From Hedera helix (Eukaryota; Streptophyta; Magnoliopsida; Apiales; Araliaceae), in the NCBI GenBank assembly GCA_947179155.2, contig OX359282.1, forward strand, positions 4,332,001-4,396,000: 64,000 bases of DNA, read 5' to 3'. This document shows positions 51,385 through 62,030 of the stretch, one piece after another. The position numbers and the translations under genes are program-made. The notes under the pieces were generated by a model. That model had not been told where the DNA came from, did no database searches, and saw only the letters and a program-made list of their open reading frames with translations. The first letter of the stretch is position 1; each line of letters begins with the position of its first letter.

Positions 51385-51496
51385 GAAGCATCAAAAAACT
51401 GTACTGATTGTGGATGAGGTTGATGGAATGTCTGCTGGAGTCTTGTGAACTTATACTGCTTACTTCTTAGCTTCCGAAAACCTACAAAGCAGCAGG
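51385..51496 (+). pseudogene. RFC1: Captured RFC1 (replication factor C large subunit) fragment
   Basis: 51385-51443 encodes SKHQKTVLIVDEVDGMSAG, the Walker B segment (DEVDG) of the RFC1 AAA+ ATPase. After a deletion, about 51449-51496 encodes CLLLSFRKPTKQQ, the later RFC1 block, ending at a GTCC donor-like site. RFC1 loads the PCNA clamp in the nucleus; this is only two short pieces. Intron-like DNA follows. The sequence near 51755-51830 may be another captured exon that I cannot identify. Confidence 0.82.
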
Positions 51497-52433
51497 TCCC
51501 TTTCATGCTTTGTATATGTTAGTTTACCTTCATAACTAATATTACTTTTATTTATTGATTTACATTTAAATTCAAAAGGTATATACTCATGTCAAATACT
51601 CAATCTTATCTCTTTCATCTATGTTAAGGAAATTGAATGTTCTATAACCTTAGTCCCCGAGTATAAATTAAAACAATTATTTTTTTCATGTATATATATA
51701 CTACATTTTGTTTCAAACATAATAAGAAAATTGATGGCAGACCATGACTTGCAGGAGGAAACCATTCGAAGGAAATGTAGCAGACTTGGAGACTTTAGCT
51801 GCCTTGAGAATTTCGCTAGTACTTGAAATCTAGCTACATGATGTGTAGTAGCTACAGAATGATATAATTAGTTTATAGGATGTTTTATCCTTTGCCCTGC
51901 TGCTGCTTTATATATTTTTTGTGGATAGTTGTATATTTTGTGGATGTAGTAATTTGAAACTGTAAACGTATGGTATTATTAGATGTATTTTGAAACTGAG
52001 AATGATTGATACATTTTAGCTTTAAATGAGAATTTATAGTATTTTTACCTATATGTCATTGCATTAATATTAGCAGTTCTACAAGTACAACATTGCAGGT
52101 ACAACGTTGTCTAAACGTACTACAATAGATGACATCTTATAAACGTTGTATAAATTAGACTAAAGGTTGTGTGATGTATCAAACTACAACGTTTTATACC
52201 AGAAAATATTGTGGAATGATACCATCTACAACGTTTTCAAGCATCTTAGTATTTATTTAAAGACAATGTACAACGTTTTTTAATAAAAAAAAACGTTGTA
52301 TTATGAGCCAACTACAACGTTTTAAAAACATTGTATAAAATGTGTCAAATAGATGACACCCTTAACCTCGACGTTTCTGGGAGAAAATTACAACGTTTTT
52401 TAGGTGTTATCTTTTTACTGTTTTGTAGTAGTG

Positions 52434-52910
52434 TTTACAAATATTATCTTTTGAAAACTTTATTTTTGGAAGACCATGAATATGTTCCTTAGAAGCAATG
52501 TTGTTAATTAGTTTCATATTAATATGACCTAATCTATGGTGCCAAAGTCATAGATCATCATTTGCAGAAACTAGACAAACATTATCTGAATGAGAATATG
52601 CATCTAGGTCACATGTATACACATTTTGATTTCTAGGACACAATAAAACTAATTTACCAAATTGATCAAATATTGAACAGTTATGGGTACTAAAAGTTAT
52701 TTTAAAATTGCTATCACATAGTTGGCTAATAGACAGAAGATTATACCCGAGTCCCATAACTAATTGAACGTTTGAAATTGTTATGTATTTATTACCAACA
52801 CTTCCAATTCCAATTACTTTACCTCTATTGTTATCTCCAAAGGTTACCTCGCGCCACAATCTACTAAAAGTAAATGATATCTCGATAGTGGTTGTTCAAG
52901 GCATATGACT
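52434..52910 (-). pseudogene. Copia protease-end and pre-integrase remnant
   Basis: The minus strand reads WREVTFGDNNRGKVIGIG, NVQLVMGLGYNLLSISQLCD, then after a TGA at a Trp position LWHHRLGHINMKLINNIA, the copia GAG-pre-integrase motif. It is cut at 52434 by the CACTA element; integrase resumes at 49109. Homology to copia ends near 52910, before the protease active site. Confidence 0.85.
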
Positions 52911-53091
52911 GGAGATAAATCTAAATTGAACAACATGTTCAATCCGCACTTTAAAAGTGCGGGCACTCCCAAACTAAAGTGTGGACAAGTTATATTTTTC
53001 ATCGTTAGATCACCGATTGGACGACTGTGATCTGTTGTAAAGAAAATCTTAAATTTACAATTGTGGCGATGGATATATATATATATATATA

Positions 53092-53429
53092 GGGAAATGA
53101 TCTATAACAAATAACAAGTATTTGTTATGGATCAAAATAGGACAAACACAATTTCTAGCGTCCAAATTAGAAAGCAACGGTTGCAATTTTAAAAAAAAAA
53201 ATCGTCATCCACTACTATTAGTAGAAGATGTAATCTCTTCATCATCCGCTACTATTAGTAGCGGATGTAATACCATTATCAACTACTATTAGCGGTAACA
53301 TCCATGACTAATAGTAGCGGATGACAGGTTTTAATTTTTAATCTCAATCGTTGGTCTCTATAATGGATGGTATAAATGTTATTTGCTCTATTTTGCACCA
53401 TAATAAATACTTGTTATAGATCATTGCCC
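53092..53429. repeat. MITE, 338 bp, Mutator-like
   Basis: The left end is GGGAAATGATCTATAACAA and the right end, reverse-complemented, is GGGCAATGATCTATAACAA. Flanking 9-mers ATATATATA (53083-53091) and ATGTATATA (53430-53438) agree at 8 of 9 positions, suggesting a 9-bp Mutator-type duplication, though the left flank is a TA run. Inside are several copies of CCGCTACTATTAGTAGCGGA and shorter versions, themselves palindromic. Confidence 0.75.
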
Positions 53430-53702
53430 ATGTATATAAATATTCCCTGGTTCTATTAGAAGTAAGGTCAACCATATGAGAAAGAAAGGAAGTGAGAGAT
53501 CATAAAGATATAGAAAGAATATAGAAGTCATCGCGTTGTATTATAGAAGTCAGCCGCCCACCAGCAAGAAGTAGTGAAAAATGAATTCCAACGAGATAAA
53601 TAAAATTCAGAAGGTTCTTTTAAGCTAAACCAATGTTGAAGAACCGGGTTAGTTTACAAACTGTATGTGAGTTCTGAAGTATTTGTAGAACTGATAATAA
53701 AA

Positions 53703-53830
53703 CACTACTACAAGCCAAGCTATGCCATAATATAAGCCCCTATGCATCCTTTTTGAATAATAATATTAATACATACTAATAATATTTTGCAAAAATTCAG
53801 CTATGGCAATTGCCATAGCTGGCTATAAGC
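53703..53830 (+). mobile_element. CACTA-like terminus with subterminal palindromes
   Basis: CACTACTACAAGCC at 53703 looks like a CACTA end. Following words (GCTATGCCATAA, CTATGGCAAT, TGCCATAGCT, GGCTATAAGCC) are inverted versions of one another. No matching right end was found. It may be a MITE or an orphan end. Confidence 0.4.
53798..53821. repeat. Perfect 24-bp palindrome
   Basis: Arms CAGCTATGGCAA and TTGCCATAGCTG with no spacer. Confidence 0.95.
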
Positions 53831-54791
53831 CAAATCCACCCTTCTCCATCCGGTAAGAGTCCTACTATTTTCACGGCTTTTTTTAGACAACCATTTTGAA
53901 TAATTTAACCAATAATAAATATTCGTCTATAAAGTTTAATGTAGACAACAGCTATACAAGTGACAAATGTGAAAACCTTAAATATTGGTAAGGAAACAAC
54001 AAAGAAAGTAGGATTCTCCGGAGAGGGGGTATTTTATAAGCAAAAGAACATATCTATCAATATCATGGCAGTCAAATTGTATCTTGCATCCTCAAGGGGG
54101 TAAGTACATTAAAAGAAGAATTAACATTTAACACATATATATATAAAACTAAAATATGAAGAGCTAACAATAAAACAGTTGTATAACATAATACACACCT
54201 CCCTCGAAAATTCTTTTAGCTGATCATCATGAAAATCCTGAATGCTTAAAACCTTGACCACAACATCCTGCAATAATAACAGTATAAAACAGAATTAGTT
54301 AGTAGTACAATGGCGTAAAACTTGATCGTATTGCAATATCATAGTTGATACAGGCACTGACATATATCAGATACACATCTTTTTATTGTTAGAAGAGAAA
54401 ATGATACAAAAGTTAGCTTGTTAGTTGTTGTAAAAGAGTTGCTCAAGAATCCATTATTCTAATTAAAATAGATGGAAAGAAAAGTGAATAGCTACTTTAG
54501 AGAACACGATTGAGCCTTCTACTAACACCTGCAAACATGTTTAGACTCGTAACCCCTGGGGCACAGTATATATGTAAACTGAATGATCATTAGAACACTA
54601 AGCAAGATCCTAACTGAATGAGATATCATTCTAAAGTTTTCGTAGCAGGATGAAGAGTAACTGGGATGTACTCACAGTAATGTGTCCTGTAATTTTCAAG
54701 CATTCATCGCCATTTTATTTCTTGAGATGCTAATCAGTCTGTATGTTTTCATGAAAGCATCAATTTATTAATCTCTTCTTTCATTTGATGC

Positions 54792-54983
54792 TGTTGAACA
54801 TTTAGAAAGAAGAACTCTTGTATTTCAGATATATTGAGTTGTTTAGAATGTACAAAAAGAGGTGCTTATTTATACAAATAAGAGGAGGAACCTAGCCTAA
54901 TAAATAAAGGAAAAAGTACACATAACTGGGGAACAAAAGTGAGAATATTAGGAGGAATATAACTAAAGTTATATTCTCCAACA
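54792..54983 (-). repeat. D 3' LTR (left), 192 bp
   Basis: A direct repeat of 62488-62676. TATA-like TATAAATA on the minus strand at 54867-54874. The adjacent polypurine tract is at 54984-55000. Confidence 0.92.
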
Positions 54984-55069
54984 CTCCCCCTCAAGCTGGT
55001 GAATAGATATTTTCTATTTACCAGCTTGGATACAATACTCTAAACCATACAACCAACACAACTAAGGAA

Positions 55070-56600
55070 AAATACAGCTCAAACTCAGGCTCAGGCTCAG
55101 GCTCATTCAATGGCTCAGGCAGTAGCTCAGGCAGTGGCTCGCATTAACTTGAAAGTTGCGGGTTTAGGTTATATGAAAGACAAAACTCTCCCCCTGAAGG
55201 GAGTAACGGGGATAACAGACTTGGTAAGAAAATTCCAGCAATGAAGGCTGGTAACAAGATCCAGCAATAAAGGCTGGTGAATATGAAAGCAATGAAGGCT
55301 GGCAAATAACAAAGAAACCAGCAATAAAGGCTGGTAAAGATCCATTTATAAAGGCTGGAAATAATTCCAGCTATGAAGGCTGAAAAGACAGCAGAAATTC
55401 AGCAATGAAACAGCAAACAGCTGCACCCATCGTGCAACAAATAGCTAGAAATCAGGAAACTAGCTGCAGAAGCTGCAGCAATAGCTGCAGAAAAGCTCCA
55501 GAGCAGCTGCAAAACAGCAGCAGAAAAACAGATCAGTAGTAATGGAAGCAGAGGAGCTGCAGAACAACAGCTAGGCAGCTACATAACAGCAGCAGCATCA
55601 ACAATTGAAGCAGAGTAGTTGTGGAACAGTAGCAACAACACAGCAGATTATGAGGTTAGTATCAATGCAGCAGAATTAACATTAGTAGCTGTAATTTTTT
55701 CTGCTGGAAAATTTCTGCAGAACCAATAAGGAAATTTTATGCAGAAACAGAAGCAGAAGAACAGCAGAGCAGCAACCAATCAGCTGCAGTTTGCAGAAGT
55801 AAAAGAGGCAGCAGATCAGTAACAGCTGTAGGACAAGAGTAAAAGGTAGCAGCTGCAGAGTAAAGGCATAAGCTTCATAAAGCTTTAGAACAACTGGCGA
55901 ATAGCTGCACAAGCCATAACAATCGAGGCAGAGAGAAGATCCAACTGAACCATGAATCAATGGAGGGAGCTTGACAACAGACAAATCAACCCAAACAAGG
56001 ATCCCAATGATTTTCTTCATTTCAATTCTCCCCTTGAAGGGAACCATTGGGATAAAAGGCAGTTGGTAAGAAATCTGATAAATTTCCAGCTATGAAGGCT
56101 GGTAAAGGTTCCAGCAACGAAGGCTGGTAAAACATCCAGCAATGAAGGTTGGGCAATGTCAATGGCTCTTTGGTTTCAACCATGGCAATGGCTCTTTGGT
56201 TTCAACCATGACCCATATTTTAGTTGCAGAATAAAAGTCTGCAGAACAACAACGATATCCTCAGTAGAATAAATCCAGCTGTAAAGGGCTGGGCAATACA
56301 TCAGTAAGATTCAGCAATGAAGGCAGAAGGACTGATAACCCAAGGAAGTACAGGGCAATACATCAGTAAGATTCAGCAATGAAGGCAGAAGAAGGACTGA
56401 TAACCCAAGGAAGTACAGCCACGAAGGCTGGTAAATAGGACAGCCATGAAGACTAGTAAATACGACAGCCATGAAGGCTGGGAAAGATGACAGCTGTGAA
56501 GGCTGGGAAGAACAAAGAGACCAACAATAAAGGCTGGTAAAGCTGCAGTGAAAAAGATTTTTCAGCAATAAAGGCCCTTTGGGTTTAACCATGGATCTGG
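55070..56600. repeat. Short repeats inside D: GGCTCA, CCAGC-GGCTGG and CAGCTGCAG units
   Basis: 55085-55140 repeats GGCTCA. From 55215 to 56540 about twenty units of CCAGCAATGAAGGCTGGTAA type occur, each holding complementary CCAGC and GCTGG. From 55420 to 55900 there are many CAGCTGCAG words (palindromic CAGCTG/CTGCAG). Three-base bias gives Leu/Cys/Ser-rich shadow frames on the minus strand. Confidence 0.88.
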
Positions 56601-56849
56601 CTTCTTTGGTTTCAATCATGGCCAACAATCTGAAAAATGCAGCAGACATAGAGTTCATCTAGCACAAATCTGCAGAAACATAAAGAGGTGCAGCCAGCAA
56701 CAAAGAATGCAATCCGAGTCCCATATTTTAATTGCCCTATGGGACCCACCATTTTACAAAGGACCATTGTATGAATCATTACGTATAGCAAAACTGAGTA
56801 GAAAACATGTGCAGCATTTTGTATCAATAAAGTTCACACCAATCAGCAC

Positions 56850-58143
56850 TGGTGTGATGTCGCAAGCACCCAAAAATAAAATCTTACTTTTGAAAAATAT
56901 TTATGTAGTAGTGTAAGCAAGAGTCGATCCCACAGAGAATGATTAATTTAGTTTTATGTTTTCGTAAACAAAAATTGGGGGGTTTTTAATTAAAGAAATA
57001 ATTTAAATAAAACTAACTAAAATAAATATGCAAGTAATTTAATGAAATAAATAAGAAGAAAAAAACCTTGGTTTAAGTCAACATCCACCATCAAGAATTT
57101 ACAACTGATTACTGATGCAAGAATAACTCAATTCATATTTTAAATATTTAACGTGGAATAATTACTTTCATTCGAATAATTTTTCTATATCTCCTTAATT
57201 TTAATTAAGAAGAAACAAACGATCTAAATAACCCTTACTACTAAATAATCTCAGACAAGCGCTAAAGATTTAACCTAGTAGCAGCATAAAGAAATACAGA
57301 GATCGTTAAACTAAACAACACAATCCAAGCGTCTGCATTTAATTTAGATGAATATTTTTCCTAAGATATAACAATGTTTTGATATGCAAAATAATTATTA
57401 ATCTTAGTTGCTTTGCAAATTAAAGTGACCAAACAATTACGGATTTGATATTTAATTTAACAGTAGATTTCAACGAATAATAAACTAGTATGCATCCTAG
57501 CAATTAAACGAATTAATCATAAAATTAAACACAGAAAAATATTCAATACTCAAAATATAAATTGAACAATTAAAATAAATTAAATCACACAGTGTATAAA
57601 TCTTGATGGCTTCAATCACTTAAACCAAGAAAAATAATTTAGCTACTCATAAACATAAAAAATACTAAAGAATAGAAGAGAGAATTTTTCTTATTAGAAA
57701 AGTTGTGTCTTACATTATGTCTCAAGCCCTCTATTTATAGGCTCCAAAATCCTCCTAACCCTAATAGGAAGTACACTTTCCAAACCCTAATAGGGTTTGA
57801 AATACAAATAAAAATAAAAATAAATAAAATAATTATTATCCTAACCCTAATTGGAATTAAAATCCAATTTGGAATCAAAAAGTAGCAAAATCCCAAAATA
57901 ATTATGTTTCCAGCAATTACGCGTCAAACAACACGCCCTTAACGCGCTTTTTCACCGGGTCAACGCGCTCCAGCGTCGGATGACGTCAGCGTCCCCTTCC
58001 CGCGCATTGCGCGGCCGACTGTTTTGTATTCCAACGTGAAACGGCGTCGTCCTCCTGTTCATGCCAGTTACCGCAGCGGGCGCATGGCTCGGAGCTCAGT
58101 TTCTGGAAGTTACGAAATTGCCCCCCCCCCCCTCCCCCCCCCC
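56850..58143 (-). repeat. E 3' LTR (left), truncated at a poly-C tract
   Basis: Matches 60400 to about 61676 closely, including the TATA box (57733-57740, minus TATAAATA), then ends in two C runs at 58121-58143 where the right LTR continues for 350 bp. Confidence 0.88.
58121..58143. repeat. Poly-C tract at LTR truncation point
   Basis: Two long C runs separated by a single T, ending in CCGCCC, replace the U3 side of the left LTR. It could be a real deletion junction or a sequencing or assembly artefact. Confidence 0.85.
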
Positions 58144-58589
58144 CGCCCAACACTTAGCTTTTACTCGTACTCAGACAAAATAAGAACAAAAATTATAAAA
58201 TTAAAACTAATAACCAAACAACTTACTTGAGCAACAGATCAATATAAATTTCAACATCAGCTTCAAAGATTTTTTTAAATGATAACTCAAACAAAATTTC
58301 AAAACCATGCAAAATCTAGAACTTTAACATATTTATTAATCTCACTCTACTCAAGATCTTTTGTGTGTGTGTGAATCCAAATGTATCAAACTAATCAACA
58401 CTCAGATAAGCTTTGGTCATTAATTACCTTATAAAAGATATACAACAAAACTCAATATACTGATTTCTCTTATCACTTTCAGCTAATACAGACAAATATA
58501 TACCAGAAGATCAAAAGGTTTTAAACAATTAGGCACACTAGGATTATTAATATCAATTTTTCAAATATTTTTTCAATTTTTTTCTTTTA

Positions 58590-58725
58590 ACGGGTGCATT
58601 TTATGCTCAATCCCATTTTCTTTCTTTCTTTCTCTTTTTTTCTTTTCTTCTTTAGTGAGTGCATTTTATGCTCCATCTCACTTTTTCATGTGTTTATGAG
58701 TAAGTGCGTTTTACGCTACATCTCA
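58590..58725. repeat. Three degenerate GAGTGCATTTTATGCTC units in E
   Basis: ACGGGTGCATTTTATGCTCAA at 58590, GTGAGTGCATTTTATGCTCC at 58654 and GTAAGTGCGTTTTACGCTAC at 58700 are spaced by 45-65 bp with T/C-rich spacers. Each has a small inverted repeat (GCAT/ATGC). They lie after gag in element orientation. Confidence 0.8.
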
Positions 58726-59606
58726 ACCCACCACAAGATTTTTCTTTTTCCTTCTTCAATAATAATCCTAGAAAAATTACTTAAATCATCTCCTCCAAAT
58801 TATATTTTGTCTTATATTTCACTTCAACTAATGATCAAATAAGATATAAAGTTCAAAAATATCTTCCATAAGCATTTAACCATATAAACTTTCTCTTAAT
58901 TAAAATTAGTTCAAACAAATGGATATAAGTGCATAAAAATTTAAATGATCTCAAACAAGGTAATAAGTAACAATAAGTCAAAATTCAGACTAAGCAAAAA
59001 TTTATTATTTTTCCAAGAGTTATTAAATAAAAATCAAAATTTTATCATTGGCTAAAAATTTAAAATCCAATTAATTCATTGCTCAAGTGACACATCCTAA
59101 AAATAAAATAAAAAACTACCCCATTTTCGTAGGAAACACGGTTACACTTAGCATGTGCAACAAGCCTTTAAACCCCAAAGTTACCCCAAGTGGACGAGTT
59201 TTGTCTCGTGAGGGTTTATAGTGAATTTACCCACAAAATTCCAAAATTTCAAAAAAAAAAAAAATTTAAAATTTGACCTAAAAATAAATCCTAAATCCCT
59301 TCCCCCACACTTAAAATTTACATTGTCCGCAATGTAAACTATAGTAACATGTAATGGAATAGAAATAATTACATTATTATCAACAATCATTGGCAAAGAA
59401 TTTAATGGAGTTTCATCCTCCTTCAAATCTTGTGTCAGTTCAATTTCTTCTTCTTCCTCTAACTTCAAATTGTTGGTAATTGCTATTTCTAACTTTTCCT
59501 AGTTTATTTGCTCAACAACTTCCGCCAACTTAGACATGTCATCATAAAAAATAACAACATTGTCTATATGAACACTGTCCGCTTCATTGATGTTATTCGC
59601 TTTCTC

Positions 59607-60275
59607 TTACTTTGGTGATGGAGGGACTGCCTTTTCTAGATCTTCTATATCGTTACCATTTCTTAACACTTGTACACTTGTATTATTCGTTGGATTATTC
59701 ACCGTTTGAGAAGGTAATGTCTTAGAATCTTGTTCCTCCAATTGACTGAGTGCGATTGTCATTTGGCCCATTTGTTTTTCCAAATTCTGTATATTTGCCT
59801 TTGTTTCCTGTTGAAATTGCAAAGTGTTAGTGCTAAGTTGTTTAACTATATCCTCTAAAGACATATCAGAATTAAATGATTGCCCCTGTTGTTGTTGGGG
59901 GTATGAATGCATGTATTGTTGATAACTTGGAAAATTCTGATTTGTAAACGGATTCATTTGTGGATTCTCATAGCCAAAATTAGGATGATCCCTCCATCCT
60001 GAATTATACGCGTTTGAATATGGATCATATCTCCATTGGGGTTGACTAGAGAAATCACTTGTTGTATTGACTTGTTCATAGGACTCCTCTTGAAGAATGG
60101 GGCACATATTAGTTTGATGTCCTATTGCCGCACAAATCCTACAAGTTTCCATTGGTTGCGCATTACTTGCAACCATTTGATAAATAAGAGAAGTTAGGGT
60201 ATCAATTTGTTGTTCAAGAGAAGAAATAGTTACCTCATTGACATAATCATCCATAACTTCCATTCTTACTTGCAC
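59607..60275 (-). CDS. Partial gag of element E (zinc-knuckle half)
   Basis: A frame of 222 codons; the first ATG in it is at 60263 (MEVMDDYVNEV), with a stop just upstream. It holds a knuckle-like CRICAAIGHQTNMC, then a Tyr/Asn/Gln-rich region (PQWRYDPYSNAYNSGW), then a coiled-coil-like QKANIQNLEKQ-type helix and a Pro-rich end. This matches the C-terminal half of gag in plant Athila/Tat-type Ty3 elements; the N-terminal capsid half is missing. The open frame may be a remnant or a small expressed protein. A second short frame (59181-59468) with an acidic start follows; its status is uncertain. Confidence 0.72.
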   Translation of the reverse strand: MQVRMEVMDDYVNEVTISSLEQQIDTLTSLIYQMVASNAQPMETCRICAAIGHQTNMCPILQEESYEQVNTTSDFSSQPQWRYDPYSNAYNSGWRDHPNFGYENPQMNPFTNQNFPSYQQYMHSYPQQQQGQSFNSDMSLEDIVKQLSTNTLQFQQETKANIQNLEKQMGQMTIALSQLEEQDSKTLPSQTVNNPTNNTSVQVLRNGNDIEDLEKAVPPSPK

Positions 60276-60378
60276 AACTCAATTAAACTAGGAAAAACTA
60301 TAAAAAAAAATAAAATCTAAGAAAAATTACTAAATTAAAATAAAGTTTACAAAAACACAAAAATAAATTAAAATCATT

Positions 60379-60399
60379 CCCCGGCAACGCGCCAAAATT
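60379..60399 (-). other. E primer-binding site, tRNA-Asp type
   Basis: The minus strand reads TGGCGCGTTGCCGGGGA, matching the complement of the plant tRNA-Asp 3' end with one C missing. It differs from the Met-type sites of all other elements in the window. Confidence 0.8.
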
Positions 60400-62025
60400 T
60401 AGTGTGATGTCGCAAACACCCAAAAATAAAATCTTACTTTTGAAAAATATTTATGTAGTAGTGTAAGCAAGAGTCGATCCCACAGAGAATGATTAATTTA
60501 GTTTTATGTTTTCGTAAACAAAAATTGGGGGGTTTTTAATTGAAGAAATAATTTAAATAAAACTTACTAAAATAAATATGCAAGTAATTTAATGAAATAA
60601 ATAAGAAGAAAAAAACCTTGGTTTAAGTCAACATCCACCATCAAGAATTTACAACTGATCACTGATGTAAGAATAATTCAATTCATATTTTAAATATTTA
60701 ACGTGGAATAATTACTCTCATTCGAATAATTTTCCTATATCTCCTTAATTTTAATTAAGAAGAAACAAGCGATCTAAATAACCATTACTACTAAATAATC
60801 TCAGACAAGCGCTAAAGATTTAACCTAGTACCAGCATAAAGAAATACAGAGATCGTTAAACTAAACAACACAATCCAAGCGTCTGCATTTAATTTAGATA
60901 AATATTTTTTCTAAGATATAACAATCTTTTGATATGCAAAATAATTATTAATCTTAGTTGCTTTACAAATTAAAGTGACCAAACAATTACGGATTTGATA
61001 TTTAATTTAACAGTAGATTTCAACGAATAATAAACTAGTATGCATCCTAGCAATTGAACGAATTAATCATAAAATTAAACACAGAAAAATATTCAATACT
61101 TAAAATATAAATTGAACAATTAAAATAAATTAGATCTCACAGTGTATAAATCTTGATGGCTTCAATCACTTAAACCAAGAAAAATAATTTAGCTACTCAT
61201 AAACATAAAAAATACTAAAGAATAGAAGAGAGAATTTTTCTTATTAGAAAAGTTGTATCTTACATTGTGTCTCAAACCCTCTATTTATAGGCTCCAAAAT
61301 CCTTCTAACCCTAATAGGAAGTACACTTTCCAAACCCTAATAGGGTTTAAAATACAAATAAAAATAAAAGAAAAATAAAATAATTATTATCCTAACCCTA
61401 ATTGGAATTAAAATCCAATTTGGAATCAAAAAGTAGCAAAATCCCAAAATAATTATGTTTCCAGCAATTACGCGTCAAACAAACACGCCCCTAACGCGCT
61501 TTTTTACCGGGTCAACGCGCTCCAGCGTCGGATGACGTCAGTGTGCCCCTCCCGCGCATTGCGTGGCCGACTGTTTTGTATTCCAGCATGAAACGGCGTC
61601 ATCCTCCTGTTCATGCCAGTTATCGCAGCAGGTGCATGGCTTGGAGCTCAGTTTTTGGAAGTTACGAAATTGCCCCTCCGTGCTTTTTAATTACCAACCT
61701 GCCATCAACTTCTTCTAGAATTTACAAAAATGTCATCCAAGATTATTTTCCTACAAAATAAAATATAAATTAATTAAAAATAAAAAAAAATAATATAAAA
61801 ATATTAAAAATCTAAAAACACATAATAATAAATAAAACACCTAAAATAAATAAAAACACATAAATAAAAGGAAATATAAAAATACTATAAAATTACCTAA
61901 ATTAACTAAAATCCTATAAAACCTATTAAAACTAAAATAAGCTAAATAATTAAACATTTACGCACACAATAAATATAAAAACTAAGTATTGGAGAATAAA
62001 AATATCGTATAATTTAACTCTATCA
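60400..62025 (-). repeat. E 5' LTR (right), 1626 bp
   Basis: The full-length LTR. In element orientation it starts TGATAGAGTTAAATTATACG and ends GCGACATCACACTA. TATA box TATAAATA at 61283-61290 on the minus strand. Its first 1.28 kb on the plus strand matches the left LTR. Confidence 0.9.
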
Positions 62026-62030
62026 AGCAC

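Larger units (their letters stand above)
49110..52433 (+). mobile_element. Non-autonomous Pack-CACTA transposon with three captured genes
   Basis: The left end is CACTACTACAAAATAGTAAA and the right end is its reverse complement, with one change in about 30 bp. A 3-bp target duplication TTT lies at 49107-49109 and 52434-52436. Subterminal arrays of AACGTT/ACAACGTTTT words occupy about 49150-49300 and 52080-52400, as in En/Spm (CACTA) elements. It is 3324 bp and encodes no transposase, so it depends on a helper. The centre holds fragments of a glycine-rich RNA-binding protein, an NPR3/4-like protein and RFC1, all on the plus strand. It lies inside a copia integrase gene. Confidence 0.93.
45040..52910 (-). 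mobile_element. Ty1/copia retrotransposon remnant, 5' part lost
   Basis: Minus-strand order is protease/pre-integrase (52910-52440), integrase (49109-48490), RT (about 48480-46900) and RNase H (46815-46573), with integrase before RT as in copia. It is interrupted by the CACTA element at 49110-52433. Gag, the protease active site, the primer site and the 5' LTR are missing right of 52910. The 1.5 kb after RNase H is AT-rich and non-coding. Confidence 0.88.
56850..62025 (-). mobile_element. E: gag-only Ty3/gypsy-type element nested in D
   Basis: Two long direct repeats begin T(G/A)GTGTGATGTCGC (56850 and 60400). The right one extends to CTCTATCA at 62025. Target duplication AGCAC lies at 56845-56849 and 62026-62030. 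The minus strand after the right LTR reads TTTTGGCGCGTTGCCGGGGA, a tRNA-Asp-type primer site. The interior (about 58130-60399) encodes only part of gag and no pol. This resembles gag-only derivatives of the Athila/Tat side of Ty3. The left LTR lacks about 350 bp of its U3 end at a poly-C tract. Confidence 0.9.

Noticed and set aside
56908..56916. TAGTAGTG as a possible CACTA right end for 30231 or 53703
   Set aside because: It lies inside the E LTR, is repeated at the same place in the other E LTR, and lacks the inner terminal sequence.
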